Of a stretch of DNA of 64,000 nt, positions 36,435 to 46,317 are shown one piece after another. Positions within the stretch are counted from its first letter, which is position 1, and each line of letters starts with the position of its first letter. The DNA is from Aurantiacibacter arachoides. GTDB lineage: Bacteria; Pseudomonadota; Alphaproteobacteria; Sphingomonadales; Sphingomonadaceae. The position numbers were made by a program, and so were the translations under genes. The notes under the pieces are model-generated. The model was not told where the DNA came from, did not search any database, and saw nothing but the letters and a program-made list of their open reading frames with translations. The stretch lies in NCBI RefSeq assembly GCF_009827335.1, contig NZ_WTYH01000001.1, positions 2,517,501 to 2,581,500 of the forward strand. Direction: 5' to 3'.

Positions 36435-37160
36435 ATGAACGGGCCCGAGAACAGCATCGTCCAGTTCGCCAACGTGGGCTTGCGCTACGGCACCGAACGC
36501 GAGGTGCTGAGCGACGTGTCGTTCACGCTCTACCCGGGCAGCTTCTATTTCCTCACCGGTGCCAGCGGGGCGGGCAAGACTTCGCTGCTGAAACTGCTCT
36601 ACCTTGCCCAGCGGCCCAGCCGGGGCATCATCTCGATGTTCGGCGAGGATGTCATCACCATGGAGCGGGGCGCCCTGCCCCAGTTTCGCCGCCGCATCGG
36701 CGTGGTGTTCCAGGATTTCCGGCTGGTCCCCCATCTCACCGCCTACGACAACGTCGCCCTGCCTCTGCGCATTGCCGGCATGAGCGAAGCGCGGATCGCC
36801 AAGCCGGTATCCGACATGCTGGAATGGGTCGGCCTGTCGCACCGGGCGGACGCGCGGCCGGAGACGCTTTCGGGCGGCGAACAGCAGCGCGTGGCCATCG
36901 CCCGCGCGGTGATCGCCCGGCCGGAAATCCTCGTGGCGGACGAGCCGACCGGCAACGTCGATCCCGAAATGGCGGTCAAGCTGCTGCGCCTGTTCGAGGC
37001 GCTGAACCGGTTGGGCACCACGGTGGTTGTGGCCACCCACGACGTTCACCTGCTGCGCAAGGTGCCGGAATCGCTGATCATGCGGCTCGACAAGGGGCGG
37101 CTTTCGGACCCCACCGGGGCGCTGCGCTATCCCCCCCGGCGCGAGCCGGTGCAGGCATGA
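36435..37160 (+). CDS. ftsE: Cell division ATP-binding protein FtsE
   Basis: A 241-aa ABC ATPase: Walker A GASGAGKTS, Q-loop VVFQDFRLVP, signature LSGGEQQRVAIARA, Walker B ILVADEPTGN and switch VATHDVHLL. FtsE with FtsX links the divisome to peptidoglycan hydrolase control. The stop overlaps the ftsX start (ATGA). Confidence 0.95.
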   Translation: MNGPENSIVQFANVGLRYGTEREVLSDVSFTLYPGSFYFLTGASGAGKTSLLKLLYLAQRPSRGIISMFGEDVITMERGALPQFRRRIGVVFQDFRLVPHLTAYDNVALPLRIAGMSEARIAKPVSDMLEWVGLSHRADARPETLSGGEQQRVAIARAVIARPEILVADEPTGNVDPEMAVKLLRLFEALNRLGTTVVVATHDVHLLRKVPESLIMRLDKGRLSDPTGALRYPPRREPVQA

Positions 37161-38110
37161 GCGCGCCCTCTCCCTCTCCCTCCCCCTCGCCCGACCGCGG
37201 TATGGCTTTGCGTCGTAACCGCCCGAGGTTCGGGGACAGTGCGCGGCTGATGCAGCAGGCGCGGATCGCCGGGCCGATGCCGTGGGTGATTGCGATCATG
37301 ATCGCGCTTACGGTAATGGCGGCCGCCGCCGGTCTCGCCCTTGCCAACCTCGCCGAAAACGCCCGTGCGGAAATTGCCGGCGGGGTCACCGTGCAGGTCG
37401 TCGAAGCCGCGCCGATGGAGCGTGACCGGCAGGCCGAACGCGCGCTGTCGTGGTTGGCCAACCGTGACGACGTGGCCTCCGTCCGCCGGGTGCCCGATGC
37501 CGAACTTGCAGCACTGCTGGAACCCTGGCTGGGGGAGCTTGGCACCGGCGGCGTGGACGGCGTGCCGGTGCCCGCGCTGATCGACGTGCGGTTGTCCGGC
37601 CCGATCACCGACACGCGGCTGGCAGAGATGCGGCAGGGCCTTGAACGGCAGGCGCCGGCGGCACGGATCGACGCGCAGGCAAGCTGGCTCGGCCCCGTTT
37701 TCGATGCCATCCGCTCGTTGCAACTGCTGGCATTGGGGCTGATCGTGCTGCTCGCGGCGACCAGCGCGGCGGCGGTATGGCTGGCGGCGCGCAGCGCCCT
37801 CGGCGCCAACCGCGACACCATCGAGGTCATCCATCACCTTGGCGGAAGCGATGGCCAGCTTGCCGCCATCTTCCAGCGCCAGGTCGCCTGGGATGCGGCC
37901 CTGGGCGGCGCGGCAGGGCTGCTGCTGGGGCTTGCCGCCGTCTTCGTTCTCGGCCGCCAGTTTGCCGATTTGGGCTCGGGCCTCGTCGCGGGCGGAGGGC
38001 TGGGTGCGGGCGACTGGATCGCCATCGGCGCAATCCCGCTTGTGGGAATGGTGCTGGCGGTTATTACGGCGCGCTATACCGTGATTTCCGCGCTCAGGCG
38101 GATGCTGTAG
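37157..38110 (+). CDS. ftsX: Cell division permease-like protein FtsX
   Basis: A 317-aa protein with four membrane helices: one near 43-65 (WVIAIMIALTVMAAAAGLAL), then a large periplasmic domain, and three at the C-terminus (LLALGLIVLLAATSAAAVWL and onwards). The N-terminus begins with Ser-Pro repeats (SAPSPSPSPSP), which is a low-complexity oddity. It is the partner of FtsE; extracellular loops recruit hydrolase activators. In operon with ftsE, ydcF-like and plsC. Confidence 0.93.
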   Translation: MSAPSPSPSPSPDRGMALRRNRPRFGDSARLMQQARIAGPMPWVIAIMIALTVMAAAAGLALANLAENARAEIAGGVTVQVVEAAPMERDRQAERALSWLANRDDVASVRRVPDAELAALLEPWLGELGTGGVDGVPVPALIDVRLSGPITDTRLAEMRQGLERQAPAARIDAQASWLGPVFDAIRSLQLLALGLIVLLAATSAAAVWLAARSALGANRDTIEVIHHLGGSDGQLAAIFQRQVAWDAALGGAAGLLLGLAAVFVLGRQFADLGSGLVAGGGLGAGDWIAIGAIPLVGMVLAVITARYTVISALRRML

Positions 38111-38120
38111 GGGCCTTCGC

Positions 38121-38648
38121 GTGGTTCGCCGTCTGATCTCGATCCTGCTCGTCGCCTGGGCCCTGGGCTTCCTGTGGTTCGCCGTGGCCCTGCCGCGCCC
38201 CGCCCCGGTGAGCGAGACCGATGCCATTGTCGTGCCCACCGGCAGCGGCGGGCGCATTCCGCGCGGGCTGGAAGTGCTGCAGGCGGGCGCCGCGCAGCAG
38301 ATGCTGGTCACCGGCGTCGACCCGGCGGTGCAGCCGGACGAGTTCCAGGCCGAGTTCGAAGTGCCCGACCGCCTGATGGACTGCTGCATCACCCTGGGCT
38401 TCAACGCGCTCGACACGCGGGGCAACGCGCGCGAGACGGCGCAATGGATGGCCGAGCGGGAATACAATTCGCTGCGCCTCGTCACCGCCGACTGGCACAT
38501 GCGCCGGGCGGCTGCCGAACTGTCCGACCAGTTGCCCGCCGCGATCGCGATCGAGCGCGATGCCGTGCGGTCCGAGGTCAGCCTGTGGACGCTGTTCCTG
38601 GAATATCACAAGTGGCTGGCGGTGTGGACGTTGCAGGCGCTGAAGTAA
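38121..38648 (+). CDS. YdcF/SanA-like (DUF218) membrane protein
   Basis: A 175-aa protein from a GTG start: one N-terminal helix (LISILLVAWALGFLWFAVAL), then the DUF218 domain starting TDAIVVPTGSGGRIPRGLEV and continuing with NALDTRGNARETAQWM and SLRLVTADWHMRRAA. Homologues (SanA, ElyC) act in envelope integrity. It sits between ftsX (10 nt) and plsC (7 nt), so it is probably co-transcribed. Confidence 0.85.
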   Translation: MVRRLISILLVAWALGFLWFAVALPRPAPVSETDAIVVPTGSGGRIPRGLEVLQAGAAQQMLVTGVDPAVQPDEFQAEFEVPDRLMDCCITLGFNALDTRGNARETAQWMAEREYNSLRLVTADWHMRRAAAELSDQLPAAIAIERDAVRSEVSLWTLFLEYHKWLAVWTLQALK

Positions 38649-38655
38649 CGCTGTC

Positions 38656-39369
38656 ATGCTGCTGCTGCGCAACATCGCCTTCTACATCGCGTTCTACACC
38701 GGTTCGCTGCTGCTCAGCTTCGGCGCGGCCGGGGCGAGCTACGTTCGCCCGCAATGGGTGAGGCCGCTGTGCGACTGGTGGTCCGCCTGGCACCACTGGT
38801 GCTGCGTGAACCTGCTGGGCCTGCGCATCGTGGAGACCGGCGCGCGGCCCGACCGGCCCGTGCTCTACGCCATCAAGCACGAGAGTTTCTTCGAAGCGAT
38901 CGCGATGGCGCACACGTTCGATTACCCGGCCGGCGTCGCCAAGCAGGAACTGTTCGACATCCCCGGCTGGGGCCGCGCGGGCAAGGCCTATGGCCTCATC
39001 CCGGTCGCGCGCGACCAGGGCGCCCGGGCGCTGCGCGCCATGCTGAAGCAGGCGCGCGCCGCGACCGAGGCCGGACGGCCCATCGTGATCTTTCCCGAAG
39101 GCACCCGCGTTCCCCACGGCACCCGCCCGCCGCTGCAATCGGGTTTTGCCGCGCTCTACAAGCTGTTCGGCCTGCCGGTGGTGCCCGTCGCGATCGACAG
39201 CGGACCGATCTATCACCGCCGGCTGAAGCCACGCGGCACGATAACGTGGAAGTTCGGCGAGGTGATCGAGCCCGGGTTGCCCCGCGCCGAGATCGAGGCC
39301 CGGGTGCGTGACGCGATCAACGCCCTCAATGCGAGCGACGAGCCAAGCCAGACGCCCGAGCGCGCCTGA
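38656..39369 (+). CDS. plsC: 1-acyl-sn-glycerol-3-phosphate acyltransferase
   Basis: A 237-aa inner-membrane acyltransferase with an N-terminal helix. The catalytic motif is KHESFFEA, i.e. HX4E where the classic form is HX4D. The second block is VARDQGARALR and the third FPEGTRVPHGTRPP. It likely makes phosphatidic acid from lysophosphatidic acid. The glutamate variant is seen in many alphaproteobacterial homologues. Co-oriented with the ftsEX run. Confidence 0.9.
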   Translation: MLLLRNIAFYIAFYTGSLLLSFGAAGASYVRPQWVRPLCDWWSAWHHWCCVNLLGLRIVETGARPDRPVLYAIKHESFFEAIAMAHTFDYPAGVAKQELFDIPGWGRAGKAYGLIPVARDQGARALRAMLKQARAATEAGRPIVIFPEGTRVPHGTRPPLQSGFAALYKLFGLPVVPVAIDSGPIYHRRLKPRGTITWKFGEVIEPGLPRAEIEARVRDAINALNASDEPSQTPERA

Positions 39370-39506
39370 TGCGGCAGGGTCCGCCACCCGCGCCGGATCC
39401 AGCCTTTCGCCCCTCAAAACACCCTTCAGGCGCAGTGCGACAGGTCACCTCCGCCCGGCTATCGACTTCGCTTGATTGCAGCTGAAACCGGGTGCAAGGG
39501 CGAGCC

Positions 39507-42500
39507 ATGGCCATCGACCGTTCCGCGCTGCGCGCCGCCTATCGCCTCGACGAGGAAACCTGCCTTGCCGAACGGCTCGAACAGGCCGCCCCCGTTTCCG
39601 CCATCCATGCAGAGGCTGCCGCGCTGGCGGGGCGCCTGATCCAGGATGCCCGCAGCCGCAACAGCGCGGGCCTCGATGCCTTTCTTGCCACCTACGGCCT
39701 CGATACCGAGGAAGGCATCGCCCTGATGTGCCTTGCCGAGGCGCTGCTGCGCGTGCCCGATGCGGGCACCGCCGATGCGCTAATCCGTGACAAGCTGGCC
39801 GGCGTCGACTGGTCCGAACACATGGGTGCCAGCAGTTCCACCTTCGTCAACGCCGCGACCTTTTCGCTGATGCTGACGGGCGAGGTCCTGCGCGGCGGCA
39901 AGCGTGCGGAGGCCGGCCTTGCCAACACCCTGCGCCGGGCGACGGGGCGGCTGGGCGAACCGGTGATCCGCCAGGCGGTGAGCCAGGCGATGAAGATCCT
40001 GGGCGGCCAGTTCGTTTACGCCCGCACCATCGACGAGGCCATGCGCCGCGCCGCGCCGGAGCGGAAGAAGAACCTCGCCCACAGCTTCGACATGCTGGGT
40101 GAGGCAGCGATGACACTGGATGACGCGCAGAAATATCTGCGCGCCTACGAGGGCGCGATCCGGCGCCTGGCCCGCGAACCGGGCGGCGTGTTCGACAGCC
40201 CCGGCATCTCGGTCAAGCTGTCCGCGCTCTACCCCAAGTACGATTTCCTCCATGCAGAGGCCGCGCGCGAGGCGCTCATCCCGATGGTGCGCGATCTGGC
40301 CATGCAGGCGCGCGATGCGGACATGCACTTCACCATCGATGCCGAGGAGGCCGAGCGGCTGGAACTCAGCCTCGACATCATCGAGGCGCTGGTGGCCGAC
40401 GATGCCCTGTTCGACAACGGCACGCCCGGCGGGTGGCAGGGTTTCGGCATGGCGATCCAGGCCTATTCCAAGCGCGGCGTGCCGCTGTGCCACTGGGTGG
40501 CCGACCTCGCCCGCCAGCACGGCCGCCGCCTGTTCGTGCGGCTGGTGAAGGGCGCCTACTGGGACGCCGAGATCAAGCTGAGCCAGGTAGGCGGGCACGC
40601 GGATTACCCGGTCTTTACCCGCAAGCTGGGCACCGATGTCTCCTACCTCGCCTGTGCCAAGGTGTTGCTGGACGCGGACGATGCGGTGTTCCCCGCCTTT
40701 GCCACGCACAATGCCTACACCGTGGGCGCGATCAAGGCGCTGGCAAACGGGCGCCCTTTCGAATTCCAGCGCCTTCACGGCATGGGCGAGGAAGTCTATG
40801 CCGCGCTGGCCGCGCAGGAGCGGAACGACCGCACCCGCGTGCGCATCTATGCGCCCGTCGGCGGGCACAAGGAACTGCTCGCCTACCTGGTGCGCCGCCT
40901 GCTGGAAAACGGGGCGAACAGCAGCTTCGTCAACCGCATGGCCGATGCCGACGTGCCGGTGGCGGAACTGACCACCGATCCGGTCGCCGACCTCGCCGCG
41001 CTTCAGCCACGCCGCAATCCGGCGATCCCGCTGCCAGCCGATATCTTTCCCGGCCGCACCAATTCCGCCGGCGTCGACCTTGCGCACCAGCCCACTCGCG
41101 CCGCCATGCGCGAACGGCTGGCTGAACTCGCACCACGCCAGTGGAGCGCGGGCGCGGACCTTGCCGGATCGAAGCTGCCGATCCTCAGCCCGACCGATGG
41201 GAGCCCGGTGGGCGAGGTCACCCTCCCCACCCGTGCCGAGATCGCCATGGCGTTCCAGCAGGCCGAGGCCGCGCAGCCCGCTTGGGACGCGCTGGGCGGA
41301 GAGCGGCGTGCCGCCCTGCTCGATGCCGCCGCCGACCTGTTCGAGGATCACACGGCCGAATTTCTCAGCCTGTGCCAGCGCGAGGCGGGCAAGACCTTGC
41401 CCGACGCCGTGCTGGAGGTGCGCGAGGCGGTCGATTTCCTGCGCTATTACGCCAACGAGGCGCGCGCGCATTTCACCCGCGGCGTGCCGCTGCCCGGCCC
41501 CACCGGGGAAAGCAACGTGCTGCGCCTGCACGGGCGCGGCGTGTTCGTGACCATCAGTCCGTGGAATTTCCCGCTGGCGATCTTCATCGGCCCGACCGCC
41601 GCTGCGCTCGCCGCCGGCAACACGGTGATCGCCAAGCCCGCCGAGCAAACGCCGCTCATCGCCCAGCTTGCCGTGGACCTGTGCCACCGCGCAGGGGTGC
41701 CGGCAGACGTGCTGCACATGCTGCCCGGCGGCGGCCAGATCGGCGGGCGCATCACTGCCGACCCGCGCCTGGCGGGCGTGGCCTTTACCGGCTCCACCGC
41801 GACGGCCCACGCGATCAATCGCGCGCTCGCCAGTCGCGACGGCCCCATCGCCACGCTGGTGGCGGAGACCGGCGGGCAGAACGCGCTGATCGTCGACAGC
41901 TCCGCGCTGCCGGAACAGGTCACGCGCGACGTGGTGGCATCGGCTTTCCAGAGCGCGGGCCAGCGCTGTTCGGCATTGCGCGTCGCCTATATCCAGGATG
42001 ACGTGGCCGACACCATGCTCGCCATGATCCGCGGCGCGTTCGAGGCGCTGGTGGTGGGCGACCCGGCACAGCTTTCCACCGATGTCGGCCCGGTGATCGA
42101 CGAGGAAGCCCGCGCCAAGCTGGAGGCGCACATCGCCGCGCGGCAGGCGGCGGGCAACCGCGTGTGGCGGCTGCCGCTTCCGCCCGAGTGCGATGCGGGC
42201 CATTTCGTCGCGCCGACAATCATCGAGATCGACCGCATCGGCGATCTGGCGGAAGAAAACTTCGGCCCCGTCCTCCATGTCGTGCGCTTCGCCGCGGGAC
42301 AGCTCGACCGTGTGATCGAGGACATCAACGCCACCGGCTTCGGCCTGACGCTGGGCCTCCACAGCCGGATCGAGGATACCCGCCGTTTCGTCGAGGCCCG
42401 CGCGCGGGTGGGCAACTTCTACGTCAACCGCAACCAGATCGGCGCCGTGGTCGGCAGCCAGCCCTTTGGCGGCGAGGGGCTGTCGGGCACCGGCCCCAAG

Positions 42501-42602
42501 GCGGGCGGGCCGCACTACGTGGCACGCTTCGCGACCGAGCGCGTGACCACGATCGACACGACCGCGGCGGGCGGGAATGCGACGCTGCTGGCGGGGGGTT
42601 AG
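39507..42602 (+). CDS. putA: Bifunctional proline dehydrogenase/P5C dehydrogenase
   Basis: A 1031-aa PutA. The PRODH barrel comes first (about 60-480, e.g. HSFDMLGEAAMTLDDA, DAEEAERLELSLDI, LVKGAYWDAEIK, RIYAPVGGHKELLAYLVRRL) and the aldehyde dehydrogenase second (about 530-1000), with ISPWNFPLAIFIG, Glu in LVAETGGQNAL and catalytic Cys in SAGQRCSALR. It oxidises proline to glutamate. The N-terminal ribbon-helix-helix of the trifunctional PutA is absent, so it is not self-repressing in that way. I chose ATG 39507, with AAGGGCGAG upstream. Confidence 0.95.
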   Translation: MAIDRSALRAAYRLDEETCLAERLEQAAPVSAIHAEAAALAGRLIQDARSRNSAGLDAFLATYGLDTEEGIALMCLAEALLRVPDAGTADALIRDKLAGVDWSEHMGASSSTFVNAATFSLMLTGEVLRGGKRAEAGLANTLRRATGRLGEPVIRQAVSQAMKILGGQFVYARTIDEAMRRAAPERKKNLAHSFDMLGEAAMTLDDAQKYLRAYEGAIRRLAREPGGVFDSPGISVKLSALYPKYDFLHAEAAREALIPMVRDLAMQARDADMHFTIDAEEAERLELSLDIIEALVADDALFDNGTPGGWQGFGMAIQAYSKRGVPLCHWVADLARQHGRRLFVRLVKGAYWDAEIKLSQVGGHADYPVFTRKLGTDVSYLACAKVLLDADDAVFPAFATHNAYTVGAIKALANGRPFEFQRLHGMGEEVYAALAAQERNDRTRVRIYAPVGGHKELLAYLVRRLLENGANSSFVNRMADADVPVAELTTDPVADLAALQPRRNPAIPLPADIFPGRTNSAGVDLAHQPTRAAMRERLAELAPRQWSAGADLAGSKLPILSPTDGSPVGEVTLPTRAEIAMAFQQAEAAQPAWDALGGERRAALLDAAADLFEDHTAEFLSLCQREAGKTLPDAVLEVREAVDFLRYYANEARAHFTRGVPLPGPTGESNVLRLHGRGVFVTISPWNFPLAIFIGPTAAALAAGNTVIAKPAEQTPLIAQLAVDLCHRAGVPADVLHMLPGGGQIGGRITADPRLAGVAFTGSTATAHAINRALASRDGPIATLVAETGGQNALIVDSSALPEQVTRDVVASAFQSAGQRCSALRVAYIQDDVADTMLAMIRGAFEALVVGDPAQLSTDVGPVIDEEARAKLEAHIAARQAAGNRVWRLPLPPECDAGHFVAPTIIEIDRIGDLAEENFGPVLHVVRFAAGQLDRVIEDINATGFGLTLGLHSRIEDTRRFVEARARVGNFYVNRNQIGAVVGSQPFGGEGLSGTGPKAGGPHYVARFATERVTTIDTTAAGGNATLLAGG

Positions 42603-42671
42603 GCGCGAACCGTCGCACTTGCAGGTTGTGGCGCCCGCCCTTACCTCCAGACCAGGATAGAGGAGACCGCG

Positions 42672-43073
42672 ATGAAGGGCTTTTGCGACAACATCGAAGA
42701 GCAGACGCTCGATAACGGCGATTTTCGCCGCGTGCTCTACACCGGGCACCATCTCCAGCTCGTGCTCATGACCCTGCCGCTCGGCGGCGACATCGGTGAG
42801 GAGGTCCACGACGATCGCGACCAGTTCTTCCGTTTCGAAGGGGGTTCCGGCGTCGTCGACATCGACGGTGTGGCTAACGCGGTCGAGGACGGCTTTGCCG
42901 TGATCGTGCCGGCCGGCGCGCGTCACAACGTGCGCAACACGGGTGCTGACCCGTTGCGGTTCTATTCGCTCTATGCCCCTCCCGAGCATAAGGACGGTAT
43001 CGTCCATGCGACCAGGGAGGAAGCCGATGCCCGCCATCATGATGAGGAATGGGACGGCGGGACGACCGAGTAA
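42672..43073 (+). CDS. Cupin-domain protein
   Basis: A 133-aa single cupin. The first motif is GGDIGEEVHDDRDQFFRFEGG and the second PAGARHNVRNTGADPLRFYSLY; the metal ligands His, Glu/Asp and the second His are in place. Cupins of this size bind a metal and may be mannose-6-P isomerase-like or sugar/small-molecule sensors. It lies 69 bp after putA. Function unknown. Confidence 0.83.
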   Translation: MKGFCDNIEEQTLDNGDFRRVLYTGHHLQLVLMTLPLGGDIGEEVHDDRDQFFRFEGGSGVVDIDGVANAVEDGFAVIVPAGARHNVRNTGADPLRFYSLYAPPEHKDGIVHATREEADARHHDEEWDGGTTE

Positions 43074-43155
43074 GAACTAGGCTTCAAATCGAGGCACGGG
43101 GGAAACTCGCACGCGCCGTCTTGCCCCCACCCCCGCCATCGGCAATCCCCCGCTC

Positions 43156-43710
43156 ATGGCCATTCTCTCCGACAAATGGATTCGCGAAGCCGCCACGACG
43201 CGTGGCATGATCGAACCCTTCGTGGAGGCGCAGCGCCGGGACGGGTGTATCTCCTACGGCCTCAGCTCCTTCGGTTACGACGCGCGGGTGGCGGACGAGT
43301 TCAAGATCTTCACCAACGTCAATTCCGCCGTGGTCGACCCCAAGAATTTCGACGGGGACAGCCTCGTCGATCGCAAGACCGACTGCTGCATCATTCCGCC
43401 CAACAGCTTCGCGCTCGCCCGCACGGTGGAATACTTCCGCATTCCGGATGACGTGCTGGTGATCTGCCTCGGCAAGAGCACCTATGCGCGATGCGGCATC
43501 ATCGTGAACGTGACGCCCTTGGAGCCGGGCTGGGAAGGCCACGTGACGCTGGAATTCTCCAACACCACCCCGCTCCCCGCCAGGATCTACGCCAACGAGG
43601 GCGCGTGCCAGTTCCTGTTCCTGCAGGGCAACGAGCGGCCCGAAGTCACCTACGCTGACCGCGCGGGCAAATACATGGGCCAGCGCGGGGTGACGCTGCC
43701 CAGGTTGTGA
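43156..43710 (+). CDS. dcd: dCTP deaminase
   Basis: A 184-aa protein with the Dcd signature: [39 protein letters not shown] and the catalytic Glu in [20 protein letters not shown]. It deaminates dCTP to dUTP for thymidylate synthesis. Normal length. It ends at a REP/MITE-like element and is convergent with the TonB receptor. Confidence 0.96.
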   Translation: MAILSDKWIREAATTRGMIEPFVEAQRRDGCISYGLSSFGYDARVADEFKIFTNVNSAVVDPKNFDGDSLVDRKTDCCIIPPNSFALARTVEYFRIPDDVLVICLGKSTYARCGIIVNVTPLEPGWEGHVTLEFSNTTPLPARIYANEGACQFLFLQGNERPEVTYADRAGKYMGQRGVTLPRL

Positions 43711-43714
43711 TTGT

Positions 43715-43957
43715 TTGCGAGCCCGCCTCCGCGGGCTCATCCTCGGTGCTGTTCGCTCCGCCGGGGCTGCGCTCCGGCTGCGCGGCACCTGCGGGCGCGC
43801 GTTCGCGCTTGCGGGCCTTCGGCCCGAGCTCAGCCGCCTCGGCAAACTAATCCGGTCGACGACCAGCCGACCGCAAGGCCGACCGGCCGCACGCAGCGGG
43901 CACGCAGCGAAGCGGAGTGCGTCTAGCGAGGATGAGCCCGCGGAGGCGGGCTCGCAA
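43715..43957. repeat. MITE/REP-like element with 31-bp perfect inverted ends
   Basis: The ends 43715-43745 and 43927-43957 are perfect inverted copies over 31 bp. Each arm contains its own 8-bp hairpin (GAGCCCGC-CTCC-GCGGGCTC). The interior (about 180 bp) holds no gene. The right arm ends one base before the TonB receptor stop codon. It could act as a bidirectional terminator for dcd and the receptor, or be a small non-autonomous mobile or REP-pair element. Confidence 0.8.
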
Positions 43958-46189
43958 TCAAAACGATGTCCTCACGCTCAGGCGGAAATTCCGCCCCGCC
44001 AGCGGCACGAAATCCTTGGTGAAGCTGGCCGCGCGCCGCGCATCCTCGTCCAGGATGTTGTTCACCTGCGCCATCACCACGATGTTGTCGTTACCTTCCA
44101 GCGGGTGCCAAGCGATCGAGGCGTTGACCATCGTGTAGCCGTCGGTCGGCGCTTCCAGTGGGGCGACGCGGTCCTGCTCGTCGTGCCATTCCACTTCGCC
44201 GCGCAGGTCGACGTGGTCGAGCCGTGCCTCCAGCGCGCCATAGAGGCTGAGCGGCGGGATGCGCGGCACGGGTTCGCCGCTGTCCAGCGTTGCGCGGGTG
44301 TAATCGGCGCGCAGGTCGCCCAGCAGTTCAAAGCCGCCGGTCTCGATAATCGGGAAGGTCGCCTGCGCCTCGAATCCCCACTGGTCGGCGTCCTGTTGCA
44401 GGAAGGCGAACACGGCCAGGCCATCCTCCTCCTCGCCTGTGGCGGAAAGGTAGATGAAGTCGTCGAACCAGTTGCGGTAGAGCGTGGCGTTCACCTGCAC
44501 CGGCCCGACAGAGCCGCGCAGGTAAGCTTCCCCGCCCCAGCTGCTTTCGGTCGCGAGCCCGGGATTGCCGATCTCGAACTGCTGGGTGGCAAGGTGCGGG
44601 CCGTCGGCGAACAGCTCCTGCGCTGACGGGGCACGCTCGGTGCGCGAGGCGTTGAGGCCTACGCGAAAGTCATCGAACAGCGTGTAGCCAGCGCCAACGG
44701 CAGCGGAAAAGGTGCCGAAATCGCGCGACACATCGCCCAGCCCGAAGGTCTCGGCATCGATGGACGTGTTCTCATACCGCGCGCCGACTTCGATTTCCAA
44801 GGCGTCGAAATCGAATTCCTGCAGGCCGAAGACGGCGAAGCTTTCGGTCACGTTGGGCGGCACGAAGGCTTCCTCGCCCAACGCCTGGAAGTCGACGTGC
44901 GAATACTGCACGCCGGTCGATCCGCGCCAGCCGCCAGCCCCAAGCGCGCGCCGGGACTGCACCAGCTCCACGCGGCCTTCCACGCCCTCCACGTCGAAGA
45001 CCGTGCCGGTCTCCTCACCCTCGAACTCGGTATGGGTGTAATCGGACCAGCCCAGGCGAGTCTGCACCGAATCGAAAAAGCCGCTGCCGAGGTCGAGCTC
45101 GCCGCGCAGGTCGGCGCGATACTGGCGCAGGCCGATGGAGACGTTCTCCTCGCCATGCTCTTCCCCGTGGTCCTCTTCCTCCCCGTCGATCACGTCCTCG
45201 CCTTCGTCGTGGTGGACGTGGCCGATGCCCGGCAGGCCGGGGATGCCGTAGGTGGTGTCGTAATAGCCGAACGAGGCGCCGATGTTGCTGGCGCCCGAGA
45301 ACCACGCCACGCCCGCCCCGGCGGACGTTGCCTCGGTAAAGCTGTTGGGCAGCACGCCGCGCGCGTTGGCCGCCTCGCGCAGTTCGGCGGCCTCTTCCAG
45401 GTGGCCCTCTTCCTCTTCCTCGTCGGCGTCGGCCAGCAGGTCGGCGCGCAGGAAGGGGGAGGCGACGAAGCCGGGGATCTCAAGGTCGTTGGTCACGCGG
45501 TGTGACCCATCGACATGAACCGCAAACCCGCCGCCGATGGGCGCATCGATGGACGCCCCCACTTCGCGCAGGTCGCTGGCGGTATCCATCCCGGCGAGCG
45601 CATCGACGTGCACCGCTTCGTCCGGCAGGCGCGGCGGGATGCGCTTGGTGATGACGTTGACGGCGCCGCCGATGGCCTGGCTGCCGTAGAGCAGGACCGC
45701 CGGGCCGCGCAGCACCTCCACCCGGTCGGCGATCAGCGGATCGACGGCCACGGCATGGTCGGCGCTGGTGGACGAGGCATCGAGCGAACCGGTGCCGTCG
45801 CTCAGCACGCGCACGCGCTCGCCGCCAAAGCCGCGCAGCACCGGGCGCGAGGCGCCGGGGGCGAAACTGGTGGCGGAAACGCCCGGCAGGCTGGCGAGCA
45901 CTTCGCCGATCTGGCCCGAACTTTCGCGCTGGAGCGCCACGCCGGTAACGACCGACGAACCGGCCACGATGTCCAGCCGGTCGACGCCTGCCGCGGTGAC
46001 GTAGATCGAATGCAAGTCGTCGCTGCCAGGCTCTTGCGGGCCGGATTGGTCGCCGGACTGCGGGGTTGGGTCGCGGGTATCATCCTGCGCGAGAGGAGCG
46101 GGCGAAGCCTCCTGCGCCATGGCGGCCAGCGGCGTGGCGAACAGCGGTATGGCAGCAGACAGCAGGAAAGTGGCCGGGGTAAATTTCAT
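43958..46189 (-). CDS. TonB-dependent receptor with histidine-rich extracellular loop (ZnuD-like)
   Basis: A 743-aa outer-membrane receptor. The signal peptide is MKFTPATFLLSAAIPLFATP. The plug has SSVVTGVALQRESSGQIGEV, the QAIGGAVNVITKRIP region and a beta barrel ending in Phe (LSVRTSF). An acidic run (DADEEEEEGH) and a His/Asp/Glu-rich loop (HVHHDEGEDVIDGEEEDHGE) resemble zinc-binding loops of ZnuD. A zinc or other divalent metal ligand is thus likely, though not proven. I chose ATG 46189 because it starts the signal peptide. Upstream, GGTATTC/GAATACC (46203 and 46241) is a widely spaced dyad. Convergent with dcd. Confidence 0.87.
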   Translation of the reverse strand: MKFTPATFLLSAAIPLFATPLAAMAQEASPAPLAQDDTRDPTPQSGDQSGPQEPGSDDLHSIYVTAAGVDRLDIVAGSSVVTGVALQRESSGQIGEVLASLPGVSATSFAPGASRPVLRGFGGERVRVLSDGTGSLDASSTSADHAVAVDPLIADRVEVLRGPAVLLYGSQAIGGAVNVITKRIPPRLPDEAVHVDALAGMDTASDLREVGASIDAPIGGGFAVHVDGSHRVTNDLEIPGFVASPFLRADLLADADEEEEEGHLEEAAELREAANARGVLPNSFTEATSAGAGVAWFSGASNIGASFGYYDTTYGIPGLPGIGHVHHDEGEDVIDGEEEDHGEEHGEENVSIGLRQYRADLRGELDLGSGFFDSVQTRLGWSDYTHTEFEGEETGTVFDVEGVEGRVELVQSRRALGAGGWRGSTGVQYSHVDFQALGEEAFVPPNVTESFAVFGLQEFDFDALEIEVGARYENTSIDAETFGLGDVSRDFGTFSAAVGAGYTLFDDFRVGLNASRTERAPSAQELFADGPHLATQQFEIGNPGLATESSWGGEAYLRGSVGPVQVNATLYRNWFDDFIYLSATGEEEDGLAVFAFLQQDADQWGFEAQATFPIIETGGFELLGDLRADYTRATLDSGEPVPRIPPLSLYGALEARLDHVDLRGEVEWHDEQDRVAPLEAPTDGYTMVNASIAWHPLEGNDNIVVMAQVNNILDEDARRAASFTKDFVPLAGRNFRLSVRTSF

Positions 46190-46317
46190 CAAGCGTCCCT
46201 TTGGTATTCTGTGTGACGGTGTATCATCACGCGCCATACCGAATACCGCATCTGTCGCAAGGCCCTGATCGCTGGTTTCGTTGGAATGCCACCTGCATCC
46301 GACGAAATCGCATCGGC

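Noticed and set aside
39780..43040. 1086-codon minus-strand frame opposite putA and the cupin gene
   Set aside because: Arises from third-position GC of putA; the product is Arg/His/Gly-rich with no fold.
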